Below the pieces are notes generated by a model. The model saw only the letters and a program-made list of their open reading frames with translations. It searched no databases and was not told where the DNA came from. DNA of 64,000 bases, taken from Candidatus Schneideria nysicola. GTDB taxonomy: Bacteria; Pseudomonadota; Gammaproteobacteria; Enterobacterales; Enterobacteriaceae. This document shows, in pieces, positions 1 to 10,305 of the stretch; the stretch's first letter is position 1; each line of letters starts with the position of its first letter. A program made the position numbers and the translations under genes. Location: assembly GCF_019923565.1 (NCBI RefSeq), contig NZ_CP074435.1, positions 498,501 through 562,500 on the forward strand, in the 5' to 3' direction.

Positions 1-1119
1 TGGACGTATAATATGATAAATTTCGACTAAGGCACTAAATTTATCGAATGTTGGATCAATACGTAATGTATCTGAGATATAAGAACCATGATCTAAATCA
101 TTTGTAAATATTGTTTCAATCCGATTGAAGCCACATTGAATTAATTTATCAAGTAACTCTAATGATAATTCTGAATTAGCAGGAAGAAGAACTTCACCAG
201 TATTTTTATCGATATAATCTTTTATAACGATTTTACCAATAATATGAGTGATTGGAACTTTTATTTTAAAAACGTTATCTTTTTCTAATTGTCTAATATG
301 ACGTGCCGTAATACGACGACCTATTTCAACATAAGTAACACCATTATATTCAATGTTAAAAGAGGCTGTTTCTCCACGAAGACGTTCAGGAAATAACTCC
401 ATATATAGCGTATTATCTTGTTGTATTTCATACGTTACCGTTTCAAAAAACATATTTAAAATTTGATTCGGACTAAAATCAAGTGCACGTAATAGAATAG
501 TAACGGGAAATTTACGACGTCGATCAATACGAGCAAATAAATGATCTTTGGGATCAAATTCAAAATCTATCCAAGAACCCCGATAAGGAATAATACGTGC
601 ATTGTATAATATCTTACCGGATGAATGGGTTTTACCTCTATCACTATCAAAGAATACTCCTGGACTACGATGTAACTGAGAGACTACAACACGTTCCGTT
701 CCATTTATAATAAATGTCCCATTATCAGTCATAAGAGGAATTTCGCCCATATACACTTCTTGTTCTTTAATATCCTTTACCTTTCCTTCTAAGTCTTCCT
801 TTTCATAAATCACTAAACGTAGTTTGGTACGCAATGATGCAGAAAATGTGGCTCCACGTATTTGACATTCTTTTACATCAAAAACAGGTTCACTTAAACG
901 ATAACTTACATACTGTAACTCCGCATGACCGTTATAACTTTTTATAGGAAAAACAGATCTAAAAGCAGATTCCAGACCATATTGTCCTTCTGGATCACAT
1001 TTTATAAATTGTTTAAATGAATCAATTTGAATAGATAGAAGATATGGCACCTTTAAAACTTGGGGTCTTTTTCCGAAATCTTTACGAATACGTTTTTTTT
1101 CAGTATAGGAGTCAACCAT
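1..1119 (-). CDS. rpoB: RNA polymerase beta subunit, 5' part only (first 373 codons)
   Basis: This is the N-terminal third of the beta subunit of RNA polymerase; the gene runs off the left edge. Translating the minus strand from the ATG at 1117-1119 gives a protein beginning [20 protein letters not shown], essentially the E. coli start. It continues without a break to codon 373, near the conserved EIYHIIRP stretch (EIYRMMRP in E. coli). The beta1 (protrusion) and part of the beta2 (lobe) regions are covered, with conserved [20 protein letters not shown] and [22 protein letters not shown] Shine-Dalgarno sits just upstream of the ATG. It follows rplL on the same strand, as in the standard rplKAJL-rpoBC arrangement; rpoC is outside the window. 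Confidence 0.97.
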   Translation of the reverse strand, partial: MVDSYTEKKRIRKDFGKRPQVLKVPYLLSIQIDSFKQFIKCDPEGQYGLESAFRSVFPIKSYNGHAELQYVSYRLSEPVFDVKECQIRGATFSASLRTKLRLVIYEKEDLEGKVKDIKEQEVYMGEIPLMTDNGTFIINGTERVVVSQLHRSPGVFFDSDRGKTHSSGKILYNARIIPYRGSWIDFEFDPKDHLFARIDRRRKFPVTILLRALDFSPNQILNMFFETVTYEIQQDNTLYMELFPERLRGETASFNIEYNGVTYVEIGRRITARHIRQLEKDNVFKIKVPITHIIGKIVIKDYIDKNTGEVLLPANSELSLELLDKLIQCGFNRIETIFTNDLDHGSYISDTLRIDPTFDKFSALVEIYHIIRP

Positions 1120-1254
1120 AGGTTCCTCAATAGCTAATAAATTTTTTAATTCTACTAATCATATCGAAGAAATATATATTGATAATAAAAAAATGAGTGA
1201 TATTCATTGATATTTTATTATCTACTTAGTAGTGTCTAATAAACAGGAGGATAT

Positions 1255-1285
1255 ATCGATATTATTTATTTATTTGGATATCGAT
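1255..1285. promoter_or_regulatory. Possible stem-loop in the rplL-rpoB gap
   Basis: Two 8-base arms (1255-1262 and 1278-1285) are perfect reverse complements around a 15-base loop. In E. coli the rplL-rpoB gap carries an RNase III processing hairpin and an attenuator, so a structured element here would be in the expected place. The arms are each themselves palindromic (ATCGAT core) and AT-rich, so chance is a real possibility. Confidence 0.25.
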
Positions 1286-1333
1286 CATGTTCAGAATAAA
1301 TCTCTTTATAAATAGATAGACGATTTAATTATT

Positions 1334-1711
1334 TTATTGAATCTCAACAGAAGCACCTATTTCTTCTAAAGTTTTTTTCAAAGATTCTGCTTCTTCTTTT
1401 TTCAGTCCTTCTTTTAATATCGTAGGTGCAGACTCCACTAAATCTTTTGCTTCTTTTAAACCAAGTCCAGTAGCACTACGTACAGATTTAATAACCGACA
1501 CTTTGTTCGATCCTACTGCTTTTAGAAATACGTTAAATTCTGTTTTTTCTTCTATAATAGATTCGGATGGGATTGAAGTGGCTGTATTTTTATAAATATC
1601 CGAAACAGAAACACCGAACTTTTCTTCCATCATAGATATTAATTCAACTACATCGGAAACAGACATTTTAGATATAGTATCTAGGATTTGTTCTTTAGTA
1701 ATAATAGACAT
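1334..1711 (-). CDS. rplL: 50S ribosomal protein L7/L12
   Basis: This is the 125-residue L7/L12 stalk protein, which dimerises on L10 and recruits translation factors to the ribosome. The N-terminal dimerisation region (residues 1-35) is followed by a hinge. The C-terminal factor-binding domain holds the signature [17 protein letters not shown]. coli L7/L12 is 121 residues; the difference lies in the hinge, which here is Ser/Thr/Ile-rich (around residues 42-56) rather than Ala-rich as in E. coli, probably reflecting AT bias. It lies 44 bases downstream of rplJ and 214 bases upstream of rpoB. Confidence 0.97.
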   Translation of the reverse strand: MSIITKEQILDTISKMSVSDVVELISMMEEKFGVSVSDIYKNTATSIPSESIIEEKTEFNVFLKAVGSNKVSVIKSVRSATGLGLKEAKDLVESAPTILKEGLKKEEAESLKKTLEEIGASVEIQ

Positions 1712-1755
1712 AGAAATAATTCCTGAAATTCAATAAAAATTAAGATGAATGAGTG

Positions 1756-2247
1756 TTATTTTGGGGATGATAGAATTTTCATTACCCTAATCAATTTTAT
1801 AATAGAGGCTTCTTTTATAAGCCAGATTAATCTTTCTATTGCTTCGTTATAAGTTGGTAAATTGGCTAATAAATCTATTTGCTCTTTTTCAATGAGTAAC
1901 TTTCCTTGAAAATTCGCAGCTTTAATATCAAGCTTTGATTTTTCTTTATAAAAAGATCGGAGTATACGAGCGGGAGTACCAGGATGTTCCGTAGAAAATG
2001 CAATGAGAATCTGACCAACCAAAATATGTTTGATAGATTCAAAATTTGTCCCAGTTACGATACGTAACATTAATGAATTTGGAATAACTCTTATATATAC
2101 TCCTTTTTCTCTACACATTTTTCTGAGCGCGGTCATTTCATTTACTGTTATTCCACGATAATCTGCTACTATAATAGATAATGCATTGATAATAAGAGTA
2201 CGCATTTCAGTAACAATTGCTTTTTTTTGATCAATATTTAATGACAC
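1756..2247 (-). CDS. rplJ: 50S ribosomal protein L10
   Basis: L10 anchors L7/L12 dimers to 23S rRNA and in enterobacteria represses its own operon. The protein is 163 residues (165 in E. coli), opening MSLNIDQKKAIVTE and carrying the family pattern VADYRGITVNEMTALRK. The start is GTG (2245-2247), preceded at good spacing by a strong Shine-Dalgarno, AAAGGAGG, which supports this start strongly. The leader between rplA and rplJ is only 93 bases, so the long L10 autoregulatory leader known in E. coli is shortened or lost. Confidence 0.96.
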   Translation of the reverse strand: MSLNIDQKKAIVTEMRTLIINALSIIVADYRGITVNEMTALRKMCREKGVYIRVIPNSLMLRIVTGTNFESIKHILVGQILIAFSTEHPGTPARILRSFYKEKSKLDIKAANFQGKLLIEKEQIDLLANLPTYNEAIERLIWLIKEASIIKLIRVMKILSSPK

Positions 2248-2340
2248 ACTATATTCCTCCTTTCTATAAGAGAAAAAATTTTATACTTTTTAAAGAAAAA
2301 TAGAAAAAACTATAACTAAATACTAGATACGCGTAAAGCT

Positions 2341-3042
2341 TTAATTTATTAAAGATAGACTATTATGATGAATTTTTATTCCTATACCCATCGTTGTAGA
2401 GATATGAATTTGTTTTAAAAAATTTCCACTACTTTTAGCAGGTTGATTTTTTTTTATTGAAATTAGTAAAGTTTCTATATTTTCTTTTAACATCCATTCA
2501 TCAAAATCTACTTTTCCAACGATAGTATGAATAATACCATTTTTATCATTACGATAATTTATTTGACCTAATTTCGCATTGGTGACTGCTTTTCCTATAT
2601 CGGATGTGACCGTCCCTATTTTAGGATTGGGCATTAATCCTTTAGGACCCAGAATATGACCTAATTGACTAACTAAAGGCATAGCATCAGGAGAAGCAAT
2701 AATTACATCAAAATCATAATCATCTTTTTTTATTATTTGAGCCAAATCCTCCATTCCAACTACATCTGCTCCCGCATTTTTAGCGATTCGACTATTCTCA
2801 CCTTCAGAAAAAACAGCTACTTTGATCTTTCGACCTATACCATGGGGTAATATAACTGAACCACGAATATTTTGATTAGCTTTACGAGTATCAATTCCCA
2901 ATTGAATAGCAATATCAACACTTTCAATAAAAGTGGACAGAGCTAATTCTTTTAAAATTTTTAATGCTTCAATAATATCATATTCTTTATGAATATTTAT
3001 TTGTTCTCTCAATTTTCGCATTCTTTTCGTAATTTTAACCAT
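2341..3042 (-). CDS. rplA: 50S ribosomal protein L1
   Basis: L1 forms the mobile L1 stalk next to the E site and can repress its own operon. The 233-residue product (234 in E. coli) begins [15 protein letters not shown] and contains the L1 signature region [20 protein letters not shown] at about residues 123-142. Its start lies inside the end of rplK, with an 8-base overlap, implying translational coupling. Length and all conserved blocks look intact. Confidence 0.97.
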   Translation of the reverse strand: MVKITKRMRKLREQINIHKEYDIIEALKILKELALSTFIESVDIAIQLGIDTRKANQNIRGSVILPHGIGRKIKVAVFSEGENSRIAKNAGADVVGMEDLAQIIKKDDYDFDVIIASPDAMPLVSQLGHILGPKGLMPNPKIGTVTSDIGKAVTNAKLGQINYRNDKNGIIHTIVGKVDFDEWMLKENIETLLISIKKNQPAKSSGNFLKQIHISTTMGIGIKIHHNSLSLIN

Positions 3043-3472
3043 CGATATCCTCTACTAATAATCCTATAGAATGAGCAGTTCCTATAATGGATCGTGCCAT
3101 AGATTGTAAATTTTTACCAGTTAAATCAGGTGATTTCATTTGAGCAATATCATAAATTTGTTTTGTTGTTACTTTCCCAATCTTTTCTTTACCAGGATTA
3201 CGAGAACCTGACTGAATATTTGCGAATTTCTTTAAAAGTATAGACGCTGGAGGTGTCTTAAGAATGAAGGTAAAAGATCGATCAGAATAAACGGTAATGA
3301 CTACAGGTATAGGTATTCCTTTCTCAAAATTTATGGTTTTATTATTAAATTGTTTACAAAATTCCATAATATTCACACCTTTTTGACCTAATGCTGGTCC
3401 AATAGGTGGACTTGGATTTGCCATTCCGGCTTGAATTTGAAGTTTAATATAAGATTGAATTTTTTTTGCCAT
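3035..3472 (-). CDS. rplK: 50S ribosomal protein L11
   Basis: L11 builds the GTPase-associated centre of the large subunit with 23S rRNA helices 43-44. The product is 145 residues (142 in E. coli), starting [20 protein letters not shown] and containing [19 protein letters not shown]. The Pro-rich N-terminal domain and the rRNA-binding C-terminal domain are both present. It is the first gene of the rplKA pair, downstream of nusG with a 55-base gap, and overlaps rplA by 8 bases. Confidence 0.97.
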   Translation of the reverse strand: MAKKIQSYIKLQIQAGMANPSPPIGPALGQKGVNIMEFCKQFNNKTINFEKGIPIPVVITVYSDRSFTFILKTPPASILLKKFANIQSGSRNPGKEKIGKVTTKQIYDIAQMKSPDLTGKNLQSMARSIIGTAHSIGLLVEDIDG

Positions 3473-3527
3473 GTTTATCTATCTTTTAAAATTAGAGTAA
3501 ATATATATTATGTATTATTTATTTAAA

Positions 3528-4076
3528 TTAGCTTTTTTCAACTTGACTAAAGTCTAATTCTACAGGAGTAGAACGTCCAAAAATAGAAACTGATACTTTT
3601 AAACGACTTTTTTCATAATCTACTTCTTCTACCATCCCATTAAAATCAGAAAATGGACCCTCTTTAACTCGAACTAATTCTCCGGGTTCGAATAATGTTT
3701 TGGGACGAGGTTTATCACCAATATGTTGCAATCTTTTAATAATAATATCAATTTCCTTCTCACTAATAGGGGTCGGATGATCTGAGCTACCACCCACAAA
3801 TCCCATTAGACGGGGGACGCTTCTTACTAAGTGCCAACTAGTTTCATTCATAATCATTTGTACTAAAATGTAACCTGGAAAGAATTTCCTTTCACTTTTT
3901 CTACGTTGTCCATATCTAATTTCTACGACTTCTTCGGTTGGTACCAGAACTTCCCCAAAAAAAACTTCCATATTATGAAGTTTTATATGTTCACGGAGAG
4001 ATTGTGCAACACGTCCTTCAAATCCAGAAAAAGTTTGAACGACATACCAACGTTTGTTAGGACATTCGGTCATCAT
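3528..4076 (-). CDS. nusG: Transcription termination/antitermination factor NusG
   Basis: NusG binds RNA polymerase through its N-terminal NGN domain and Rho or ribosomal S10 through its C-terminal KOW domain. Here the NGN domain ([29 protein letters not shown]) and the KOW domain ([19 protein letters not shown]) are both clear. The length is 182 residues against 181 in E. coli. Two ATG codons are adjacent at the start (4074-4076 and 4071-4073); the second gives the E. coli length. secE stops one base upstream, so the two genes are probably translationally coupled. Confidence 0.97.
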   Translation of the reverse strand: MMTECPNKRWYVVQTFSGFEGRVAQSLREHIKLHNMEVFFGEVLVPTEEVVEIRYGQRRKSERKFFPGYILVQMIMNETSWHLVRSVPRLMGFVGGSSDHPTPISEKEIDIIIKRLQHIGDKPRPKTLFEPGELVRVKEGPFSDFNGMVEEVDYEKSRLKVSVSIFGRSTPVELDFSQVEKS

Positions 4077-4077
4077 A

Positions 4078-4467
4078 TCAAAACATCCTTAGTCTTGTGA
4101 CGAATGATATTATTTTTACTAAAATACTGTCTAATATCCATATAATAATAGACATTATAATAGTTACTATGCTAACAATCAGAGTAGTATAGAATGTTTC
4201 TTGATAAGTTGGCCAAACTACTTTACGTGCTTCAATGCGTGCTTCACGAAAAAATAGCCTTATCATCTTTCCCTGTTGAGTAGTAATAAAAATTATACCA
4301 ATTATACAAATAAATATACAATCCATTAACATTCTAATGGAATAACTATAATGAGGAAAAAAATAATAATGATTCATTAATATCATCATTAATAAGAAAA
4401 AAATCAATACCCATTTTACTTTTTCTGATAAAAGTTTACTTTTTTGTATGTCTATATGTAATTTCAT
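4078..4467 (-). CDS. secE: Preprotein translocase subunit SecE
   Basis: SecE clamps the SecYEG channel in the inner membrane. The 129-residue product (127 in E. coli) shows the enterobacterial three-helix form. Two hydrophobic segments lie at about residues 19-35 and 44-63, then comes the conserved amphipathic stretch [20 protein letters not shown], and a third membrane helix follows at about 92-115. The conserved VVWPTYQET motif makes the call secure. In E. coli tufB precedes secE; here the gene follows tRNA-Thr(GGT) directly after a 146-base AT-rich gap. Confidence 0.95.
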   Translation of the reverse strand: MKLHIDIQKSKLLSEKVKWVLIFFLLMMILMNHYYFFPHYSYSIRMLMDCIFICIIGIIFITTQQGKMIRLFFREARIEARKVVWPTYQETFYTTLIVSIVTIIMSIIIWILDSILVKIISFVTRLRMF

Positions 4468-4613
4468 ATATATTTAAAAGATTTATTTCATTCATAAGTT
4501 AATAACATTCATTATAAATCATAGTAATACGATTTAGCCTATGTCAAAAAGAAAATTTTTAATAAAAATAAATACAATCAATCATTTTAACTTTCAGAAA
4601 AGTAGTATAAGGA

Positions 4614-4689
4614 TGGTGCTGATAGACAGATTTGAACTGTCGACCTCACCCTTACCAAGGGTGTGCTCTACCAACTGAGCTATATCAGC
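4614..4689 (-). tRNA. thrT: tRNA-Thr (anticodon GGT)
   Basis: The minus strand folds as a full cloverleaf. The acceptor GCTGATA pairs with TATCAGC, the D arm is GCTC/GAGC, the anticodon loop is TTGGTAA (anticodon GGT), the T loop is TTCAAAT, and a 3' CCA is encoded. It matches E. coli thrT in sequence and in its place upstream of the secE-nusG region. In E. coli tufB follows it; here tufB is missing. Confidence 0.95.
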
Positions 4690-4722
4690 GATATACAATA
4701 AATATAGCATATTTAATTAATA

Positions 4723-4796
4723 TGGAGCGGACAATGGGAATCGAACCCACCTCATCAGCTTGGAAGGCTGAGGTAATACCCCTATACGATGTCCGC
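4723..4796 (-). tRNA. glyT: tRNA-Gly (anticodon TCC)
   Basis: The minus-strand cloverleaf has acceptor GCGGACA pairing with TGTCCGC, anticodon TCC flanked by a stable TCAGC/GCTGA stem, and an encoded 3' CCA. It corresponds to E. coli glyT and sits in the same order, between the two tRNA-Thr genes. tyrU, which precedes it in E. coli, is absent: the 47 bases upstream hold no recognisable remnant. Confidence 0.94.
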
Positions 4797-4843
4797 TTTA
4801 ATCGTGGTTTTGTGTTATTAATGTACATCATATGTCGGTAGTA

Positions 4844-4916
4844 TGCCGGTAGAAGGATTTGAACCTTCGACCTACTGATTACAAATCAGTTGCTCTACCA
4901 ACTAAGCTATACCGGC
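4844..4916 (-). tRNA. thrU: tRNA-Thr (anticodon TGT)
   Basis: The minus-strand cloverleaf has acceptor GCCGGTA pairing with TACCGGC and anticodon loop TTGTAAT (anticodon TGT), with discriminator A at 4844. The bases after the discriminator read TAC, so CCA is not encoded and must be added by a nucleotidyltransferase. It matches E. coli thrU in position. The first 10 bases of this tRNA gene overlap the 3' end of the efp reading frame. Confidence 0.94.
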
Positions 4917-5500
4917 TTTTTTTCCATTTCACTCTCTTTGTATCTCGAGATATATTCACCAGAACGTGTGTCTACTCTTACTATATTCCCTATATTAATA
5001 AATAAAGGTACTTTAATACGTGCGCCAGTAGATAAACAAGCTAATTTATTACCAGTATTAACTGTATCTCCTTTTAAACCCGGTTCCGTTTCGACTACTT
5101 TTAAATTAACAAAATTTGGAACATTTAATACAATAGGGTTCCCATTCCAAAAAGTTAATATATATGAATTTTGAGGTACAAGCCATCTTACATGATCCCC
5201 TACTACACTTTTAGTAACCGATACTTGTTCAAAGTTTTCATTATTAATAAAATACCATAAGTTACCATCGGTATATAAATAAGATAATTTTATCTCTACT
5301 ACATCAGCTATAACTACATATTCACCCGATTTAAAATTTTTTTCAAATACTCCACCAGAAATTAATTTTCTTAAACGAACTCTATTAAAAGCTTGACCTT
5401 TACCTGGTTTAATAAATTCAGAAGTTAAAATAACACAAGGTTCACCATGATATATTATCTTAATTCCAGATCGAAATTTATTAGTTTCATACAATATCAA
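4907..5500 (-). CDS. efp: Translation elongation factor P
   Basis: EF-P binds between the P and E sites and relieves ribosome stalling at polyproline. The 197-residue protein has the three-domain EF-P layout. The modifiable lysine tip KPGKGQAF is present with the lysine at residue 34, as in E. coli, and TRSGEYISRYK matches the usual end of the protein. The reading frame continues about nine residues beyond that usual end. The last two codons and the TAG stop lie inside the tRNA-Thr(TGT) gene, a 10-base overlap. Whether the Lys34 modification enzymes (EpmA/EpmB) exist cannot be seen here. Confidence 0.96.
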   Translation of the reverse strand: MILYETNKFRSGIKIIYHGEPCVILTSEFIKPGKGQAFNRVRLRKLISGGVFEKNFKSGEYVVIADVVEIKLSYLYTDGNLWYFINNENFEQVSVTKSVVGDHVRWLVPQNSYILTFWNGNPIVLNVPNFVNLKVVETEPGLKGDTVNTGNKLACLSTGARIKVPLFINIGNIVRVDTRSGEYISRYKESEMEKKPV

Positions 5501-5752
5501 TCTCCTTTATTATAAAAGATCGTGAATATTAATAATATGAAGCTATATCGTAATGATTATAATTTATTTTATGGATTAGTAGGAAATATACATTTCCGAA
5601 TATCTTAGCAAAAACAATCTATTTTTTTATTTAATATATAATATTTTCACCTATTTTAATAGTATTGCTTTATAAAATAATAAATTATTTAAGTATCTAT
5701 AAATAATAGAACATTATAAAGTCTAATATAATAGAAGAGAATACTAATCTAT

Positions 5753-8116
5753 TTATATTTTCGATACTGTTTTTTCCTGTAATTTATCAAAAGGTGAATT
5801 TTGTAATGCTAATATTAATACTTCATCTATACGTTGAATTGGATGAATTTCAAGTTCATTAATTACAATATCTGGCATATCTTCTAAATCTCTTTTATTA
5901 TCATACGGTATTAATACTTTTTTTACTCCTCCACGATGAGCAGCTAGTAATTTTTCTTTTAATCCTCCGATAGGTAATACTTGTCCACATAAAGTAATTT
6001 CACCAGTCATAGCAACATCTGATTTCACTGGATTACCAGTTAAACAAGATACTAAAGCAGTACACATTGCAATCCCAGCACTAGGACCATCTTTAGGTGT
6101 AGCACCCTCTGGAACATGTACATGAATATCACGTTTTTCATAAAAATCTGGATTGATACCTAATTTTTCAGCTCTAGCTCGCATTACAGTCAAGGCGGCT
6201 TGAATTGACTCTTGCATTACTTCACCTAATGAACCTGTATATGTAAGTTTTCCTTTTCCTGGAACACACGCAGTTTCAATAGTTAAAAGATCACCACCAA
6301 CTTCAGTCCAAGCAAGACCTGTCACTTGTCCAATACGATTTTCGATGTTTTTTCTTCCAAAATCGAATCGTCGAACACCTAGAAAATCTTTTAAATTATC
6401 AGAATTAATCATTATATGCTTAATACTTTTGTCCATTAATAAAGTTTTAACAGCTTTTCTACAAAGTTTAGAAATTTCTCTTTCTAAACCTCTTACTCCT
6501 GGTTCACGAGTATAATAACGAATAATATCTAATAATGAACTATCTTCTATGATTATTTCTCCTTTTTTTATTGCATTACGTTCAAGCTGTTTAGCTAATA
6601 AATGTCTACGTGCAATATTTAATTTTTCATCTTCAGTATATCCAGATAATCGAATGACTTCCATACGATCAAGTAGAGGAGCAGGAATATTCATAGAATT
6701 TGATGTAGCAACAAACATTACATCAGATAAATCATAATCTACTTCTAAATAATGATCATTAAATGCAACATTTTGTTCTGGATCTAATACCTCTAAAAGT
6801 GCAGATGCTGGATCACCTCTCATATCTGAAGACATTTTATCAATTTCATCAAGTAGAAAAAGTGGATTTTTTACTCCTGTTTTAGATATTTTTTGTATTA
6901 ATTTTCCAGGCATAGAACCAATATAAGTACGACGATGCCCTCTTATTTCTGCTTCATCACGCATTCCTCCTAAAGCCATACGTATATAGGGTCTCCCCGT
7001 TGCTCTAGCAATAGATTGTCCTAAAGAGGTTTTTCCAACACCAGGAGGTCCTACCAAACACAATATCGGTCCTCTAATTTTATTATTCCTACTTTGAACT
7101 GCTAAATATTCTAAAATACGTTCTTTTACTTTTTGTAGACCATAATGATCTTTATCTAAAATATTTTGAGCTTTAAATAAATCTTTTTTTATTTTACTAC
7201 GTGCATGCCAAGGGACTAAAAGCATCCATTCAATATAACTTCTTACCACCGTTGCTTCTGCAGAGATAGGTGACATCATTTTTAATTTATTTAATTCTGC
7301 TTCAGTTTTCTCTTTAGCTTCTTGAGGCATTTTTAATTCTTTTATCTTTTTTCTTAGAATTTCATTTTCATCTGGTGTATTTTCTATTTCTCCTAATTCT
7401 TTCTGAATAGCTTTAATTTGTTCATTTAAATAATATTCTCTCTGACTTTTCTCCATTTGTTTTTTTACACGATTACGAATACGTTTTTCCAATTGTAGTA
7501 AGTCAATTTCTGATTCCATCATTGCCATTAAATATTCTAGACGTTCATTAATATTATCCATTTCTAGCACTGATTGTTTATCACTTAATTTTAAAGGCAT
7601 ATGAGCCGCAATAGTATCGGCTAAACGAGCAGCATCATTAATATTATTTAAGGAGGTTAATACTTCTGGTGAAATTTTTTTATTAAGTTTAATATAATTT
7701 TCAAATTGATCAATAGCCGTACGTATCAGTACTTTTTGTTCTTTATTATCCAATTTAATTGTGTTAAAATAATCTGCTTCGGCCGTAAAATGGTCGCCAT
7801 TATCAGATAAGGTAATTATACGTGCTCGAGCTATACCTTCTACCAATACTTTCACAGTTCCATCTGGTAATTTTAACATCTGAAGTATAGAGGATATAGT
7901 ACCTACTGAAAAAAGATCGGTCACATCAGGTTCATCAGTAGAGGCATCCTTCTGAGCTACTAACATAATCTTTTTATTACTCTCCATAGCTGCTTCAAGA
8001 CATCGAATAGATTTTTCTCTACCAACAAAAAGTGGAATGACCATATGTGGATACACCACCACATCACGTAATGGTAAAACAGGGATTCCCACACATTCCG
8101 AACGATCAGTATCCAT
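5753..8116 (-). CDS. lon: ATP-dependent Lon protease
   Basis: Lon degrades misfolded and some regulatory proteins in the cytoplasm. The 787-residue protein (784 in E. coli) has the N-terminal substrate-binding domain, starting at about residue 10 (GIPVLPLRDVVVYPHMVIPL). A coiled coil follows, then an AAA+ module with Walker A GPPGVGKTSLG. The C-terminal protease domain has catalytic Ser679 in KDGPSAGIAM and Lys722 in GGLKEKLLAAHRGG. It follows clpX on the same strand with a 115-base gap, as in E. coli clpP-clpX-lon, but hupB is missing downstream and efp follows instead. All catalytic elements look intact. In E. coli lon is driven by sigma-32, which is encoded in this window. Confidence 0.98.
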   Translation of the reverse strand: MDTDRSECVGIPVLPLRDVVVYPHMVIPLFVGREKSIRCLEAAMESNKKIMLVAQKDASTDEPDVTDLFSVGTISSILQMLKLPDGTVKVLVEGIARARIITLSDNGDHFTAEADYFNTIKLDNKEQKVLIRTAIDQFENYIKLNKKISPEVLTSLNNINDAARLADTIAAHMPLKLSDKQSVLEMDNINERLEYLMAMMESEIDLLQLEKRIRNRVKKQMEKSQREYYLNEQIKAIQKELGEIENTPDENEILRKKIKELKMPQEAKEKTEAELNKLKMMSPISAEATVVRSYIEWMLLVPWHARSKIKKDLFKAQNILDKDHYGLQKVKERILEYLAVQSRNNKIRGPILCLVGPPGVGKTSLGQSIARATGRPYIRMALGGMRDEAEIRGHRRTYIGSMPGKLIQKISKTGVKNPLFLLDEIDKMSSDMRGDPASALLEVLDPEQNVAFNDHYLEVDYDLSDVMFVATSNSMNIPAPLLDRMEVIRLSGYTEDEKLNIARRHLLAKQLERNAIKKGEIIIEDSSLLDIIRYYTREPGVRGLEREISKLCRKAVKTLLMDKSIKHIMINSDNLKDFLGVRRFDFGRKNIENRIGQVTGLAWTEVGGDLLTIETACVPGKGKLTYTGSLGEVMQESIQAALTVMRARAEKLGINPDFYEKRDIHVHVPEGATPKDGPSAGIAMCTALVSCLTGNPVKSDVAMTGEITLCGQVLPIGGLKEKLLAAHRGGVKKVLIPYDNKRDLEDMPDIVINELEIHPIQRIDEVLILALQNSPFDKLQEKTVSKI

Positions 8117-8231
8117 AATTTGCTCTCTTTTTATCTGTAGATAAAATTACTTTACTTAGACTAACATTTATTTAATATTCAATAATATCATATTCTTATT
8201 CAATTTTTTATATAAAATATTATCCTAATAT

Positions 8232-9494
8232 TTATTTATTTTTATAAATAAGTAAAGGTTTCGATCTTTTCGTAATGACTGTTTCATCTATTATAATTTT
8301 TTCTATATTTGATTCATGAGAAGGTAATTCATACATCATTTCTAGTAAAATTTCCTCCATAATAGAACGTAATCCTCTTGCACCAATTTTACGTGTCATA
8401 GCTATTTTTGCTATAGCATTAAGTGCATTCTGACAGAATTCTAGCTGAATTCCTTCTAAATTAAAGAGAACTTGATATTGTTTAATAAGCGCGTTTTTAG
8501 GTTCGCACAGAACTTTAATAAGTGCTTCTTCATTTAAATCATCTAGATGAATTACTACAGGTAAACGACCAATAAATTCTGGAATAAATCCAAATTTTAT
8601 CAAATCTTCAGGTATTACTTTTGAAAATAAATGCTCATTTTTAAAATTTTTTTGAGTATTTTCCTGAATAATAGCATTAAATCCCATACCATGATGAGAT
8701 ATAAGACGTTGACTAATAATTTTTTCTAAACCAGAAAATGCTCCACCACAAATAAATAATATTTTAGATGTATCTACATCTATACATTCTTGTTGAGGAT
8801 GTTTTCTCCCTCCTTTGGGAGGTATAGATGCAATAGTACCTTCTATAATTTTTAATAAAGATTGTTGTACTCCTTCTCCAGATACATCTCTTGTAAGAGA
8901 TGGATTTTCTGATTTACGAGAAATTTTATCAATTTCATCAATATAAATAATCCCTTTTTCTGCTTTTGTTGTATCAAATTTACATTTTTGAAGTAATCTT
9001 TGAATGATATTTTCTACATCTTCACCAACATAACCTGCTTCTGTTAAAGTTGTGGCATCCGTTATAACAAAAGGGATATTTAAAAAATTTGCTAAAGTTT
9101 CTGCTAATAACGTTTTACCACTTCCAGTAGAACCAATAAGTAATACGTTACTCTTTTCTATTTTAATTTCGTTATTATGAGAATATTTTAATCGTTTATA
9201 ATGATTATATACAGCTACTGATAATACTTTTTTAGCTTGTTCTTGACCAATAACGTATTTATCTAAATAACATCGAATTTCGCATGGAGTTGGTAATGAA
9301 TCTTTTTTATATAAGGATGTTACTTCTAATTTTTTTTCCATTTCTTTTTGAAGAACATTATTACATAAATTAATACATTCATCACAAATATATACCGATG
9401 GACCAGCGATTAATTTTTGAACTTGATTCGAATTCTTCGTACAAAAAGAACAATATAATAAATTTTTTAAAGTATCGTCATTTATATCAGTCAT
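8232..9494 (-). CDS. clpX: ClpX unfoldase subunit of ClpXP protease
   Basis: ClpX is the AAA+ hexamer that unfolds substrates and feeds them to ClpP. The 420-residue protein opens with the C4 zinc-binding domain (CSFCTKN at residues 15-21 and CDECINLCN further on). It then shows Walker [13 protein letters not shown], the pore loop GYVGED, Walker [11 protein letters not shown] and the substrate-gripping loop GGRKHPQQ. The start ATG has an upstream AGAGG. It lies 81 bases after clpP, matching the E. coli order. Confidence 0.97.
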   Translation of the reverse strand: MTDINDDTLKNLLYCSFCTKNSNQVQKLIAGPSVYICDECINLCNNVLQKEMEKKLEVTSLYKKDSLPTPCEIRCYLDKYVIGQEQAKKVLSVAVYNHYKRLKYSHNNEIKIEKSNVLLIGSTGSGKTLLAETLANFLNIPFVITDATTLTEAGYVGEDVENIIQRLLQKCKFDTTKAEKGIIYIDEIDKISRKSENPSLTRDVSGEGVQQSLLKIIEGTIASIPPKGGRKHPQQECIDVDTSKILFICGGAFSGLEKIISQRLISHHGMGFNAIIQENTQKNFKNEHLFSKVIPEDLIKFGFIPEFIGRLPVVIHLDDLNEEALIKVLCEPKNALIKQYQVLFNLEGIQLEFCQNALNAIAKIAMTRKIGARGLRSIMEEILLEMMYELPSHESNIEKIIIDETVITKRSKPLLIYKNK

Positions 9495-9575
9495 GAATAG
9501 AACCTCTTCTTCTAGTCATAAAAACGATCAAATAGATAGGAAGGAATAAAATATGGATTGATATATAGGATAGCA

Positions 9576-10196
9576 TCAAAGACGTTGAGTTAAAATAGCA
9601 TCGATTAAACCGTAATTAATTGCTTCCATAGGAGAAAGAAAACAATCACGTTCCACATCTCTTTCTATGATTTCCATCGGTTGATTCGTATGTTTTGCAA
9701 GTAATGTATTCATTCTATTTTTAGTTTTCAGTATTTCTTTAGCATGAATTTCAATATCGGTTGCTTGTCCATGGAATCCACCTAATGGTTGGTGAATCAT
9801 TATACGTGAGTTTGGTAAACAAAAACGTTTTCCTATAGTTCCAGCCGATAAAAGTAATGCACTCATTGAAGCGGATTGTCCTAAACAATATGTATTTATA
9901 GATGATTTAATAAATTGCATTGTATCGTATATTGACATTCCTGCAGTAATAATTCCTCCTGGAGAATTAATATATAAATGAATATCTTCTTTAGGATCTT
10001 CTGATTCTAAAAATAACATTTGAGCAACAACTAAATTTGCCATATGATCTTCAATTGGTCCAGTTATAAATATAATACGTTCTTTTAATAATCTTGAATA
10101 AATATCGTAAGAACGTTCTCCATGTGAAGTACGTTCTATGACCATAGGGATTAAGTTCATATGAGGAATAATATTATTTTTATTATAATCGAACAT
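9576..10196 (-). CDS. clpP: ClpP serine protease subunit
   Basis: ClpP forms the tetradecameric proteolytic barrel of ClpXP. I place the start at the ATG at 10194-10196, giving 206 residues (207 in E. coli), because TAGGAG lies five bases upstream and the product then begins [20 protein letters not shown], aligning with the E. coli precursor. An upstream ATG at 10226 would add ten residues but has no good Shine-Dalgarno. With this start the catalytic triad is Ser110 (GQSASMS), His135 (MIHQP) and Asp184 (VERD). The gene is intact and is followed by clpX. Confidence 0.96.
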   Translation of the reverse strand: MFDYNKNNIIPHMNLIPMVIERTSHGERSYDIYSRLLKERIIFITGPIEDHMANLVVAQMLFLESEDPKEDIHLYINSPGGIITAGMSIYDTMQFIKSSINTYCLGQSASMSALLLSAGTIGKRFCLPNSRIMIHQPLGGFHGQATDIEIHAKEILKTKNRMNTLLAKHTNQPMEIIERDVERDCFLSPMEAINYGLIDAILTQRL

Positions 10197-10305
10197 TGTT
10201 ACTCCTATTTTTAATTCTCTTGACATAAATAGAACTCTATCTATGTTATGTACATATTTAAAAATTATTTATTAAATGAGAATTTATTTTTATAATAAAT
10301 TATAG

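Noticed and set aside
4632-4841. Small plus-strand reading frame across the tRNA genes
   Set aside because: It is antisense to tRNA-Thr(GGT) and tRNA-Gly and has no protein similarity I recognise.
5501-5752. A promoter or terminator call in the efp-lon gap
   Set aside because: A weak GGAAA/TTTCC hairpin is visible but lacks a T-run; too weak to list.
10197-10226. Upstream ATG for clpP
   Set aside because: No Shine-Dalgarno there, while TAGGAG precedes the ATG at 10196, which also gives the E. coli length.
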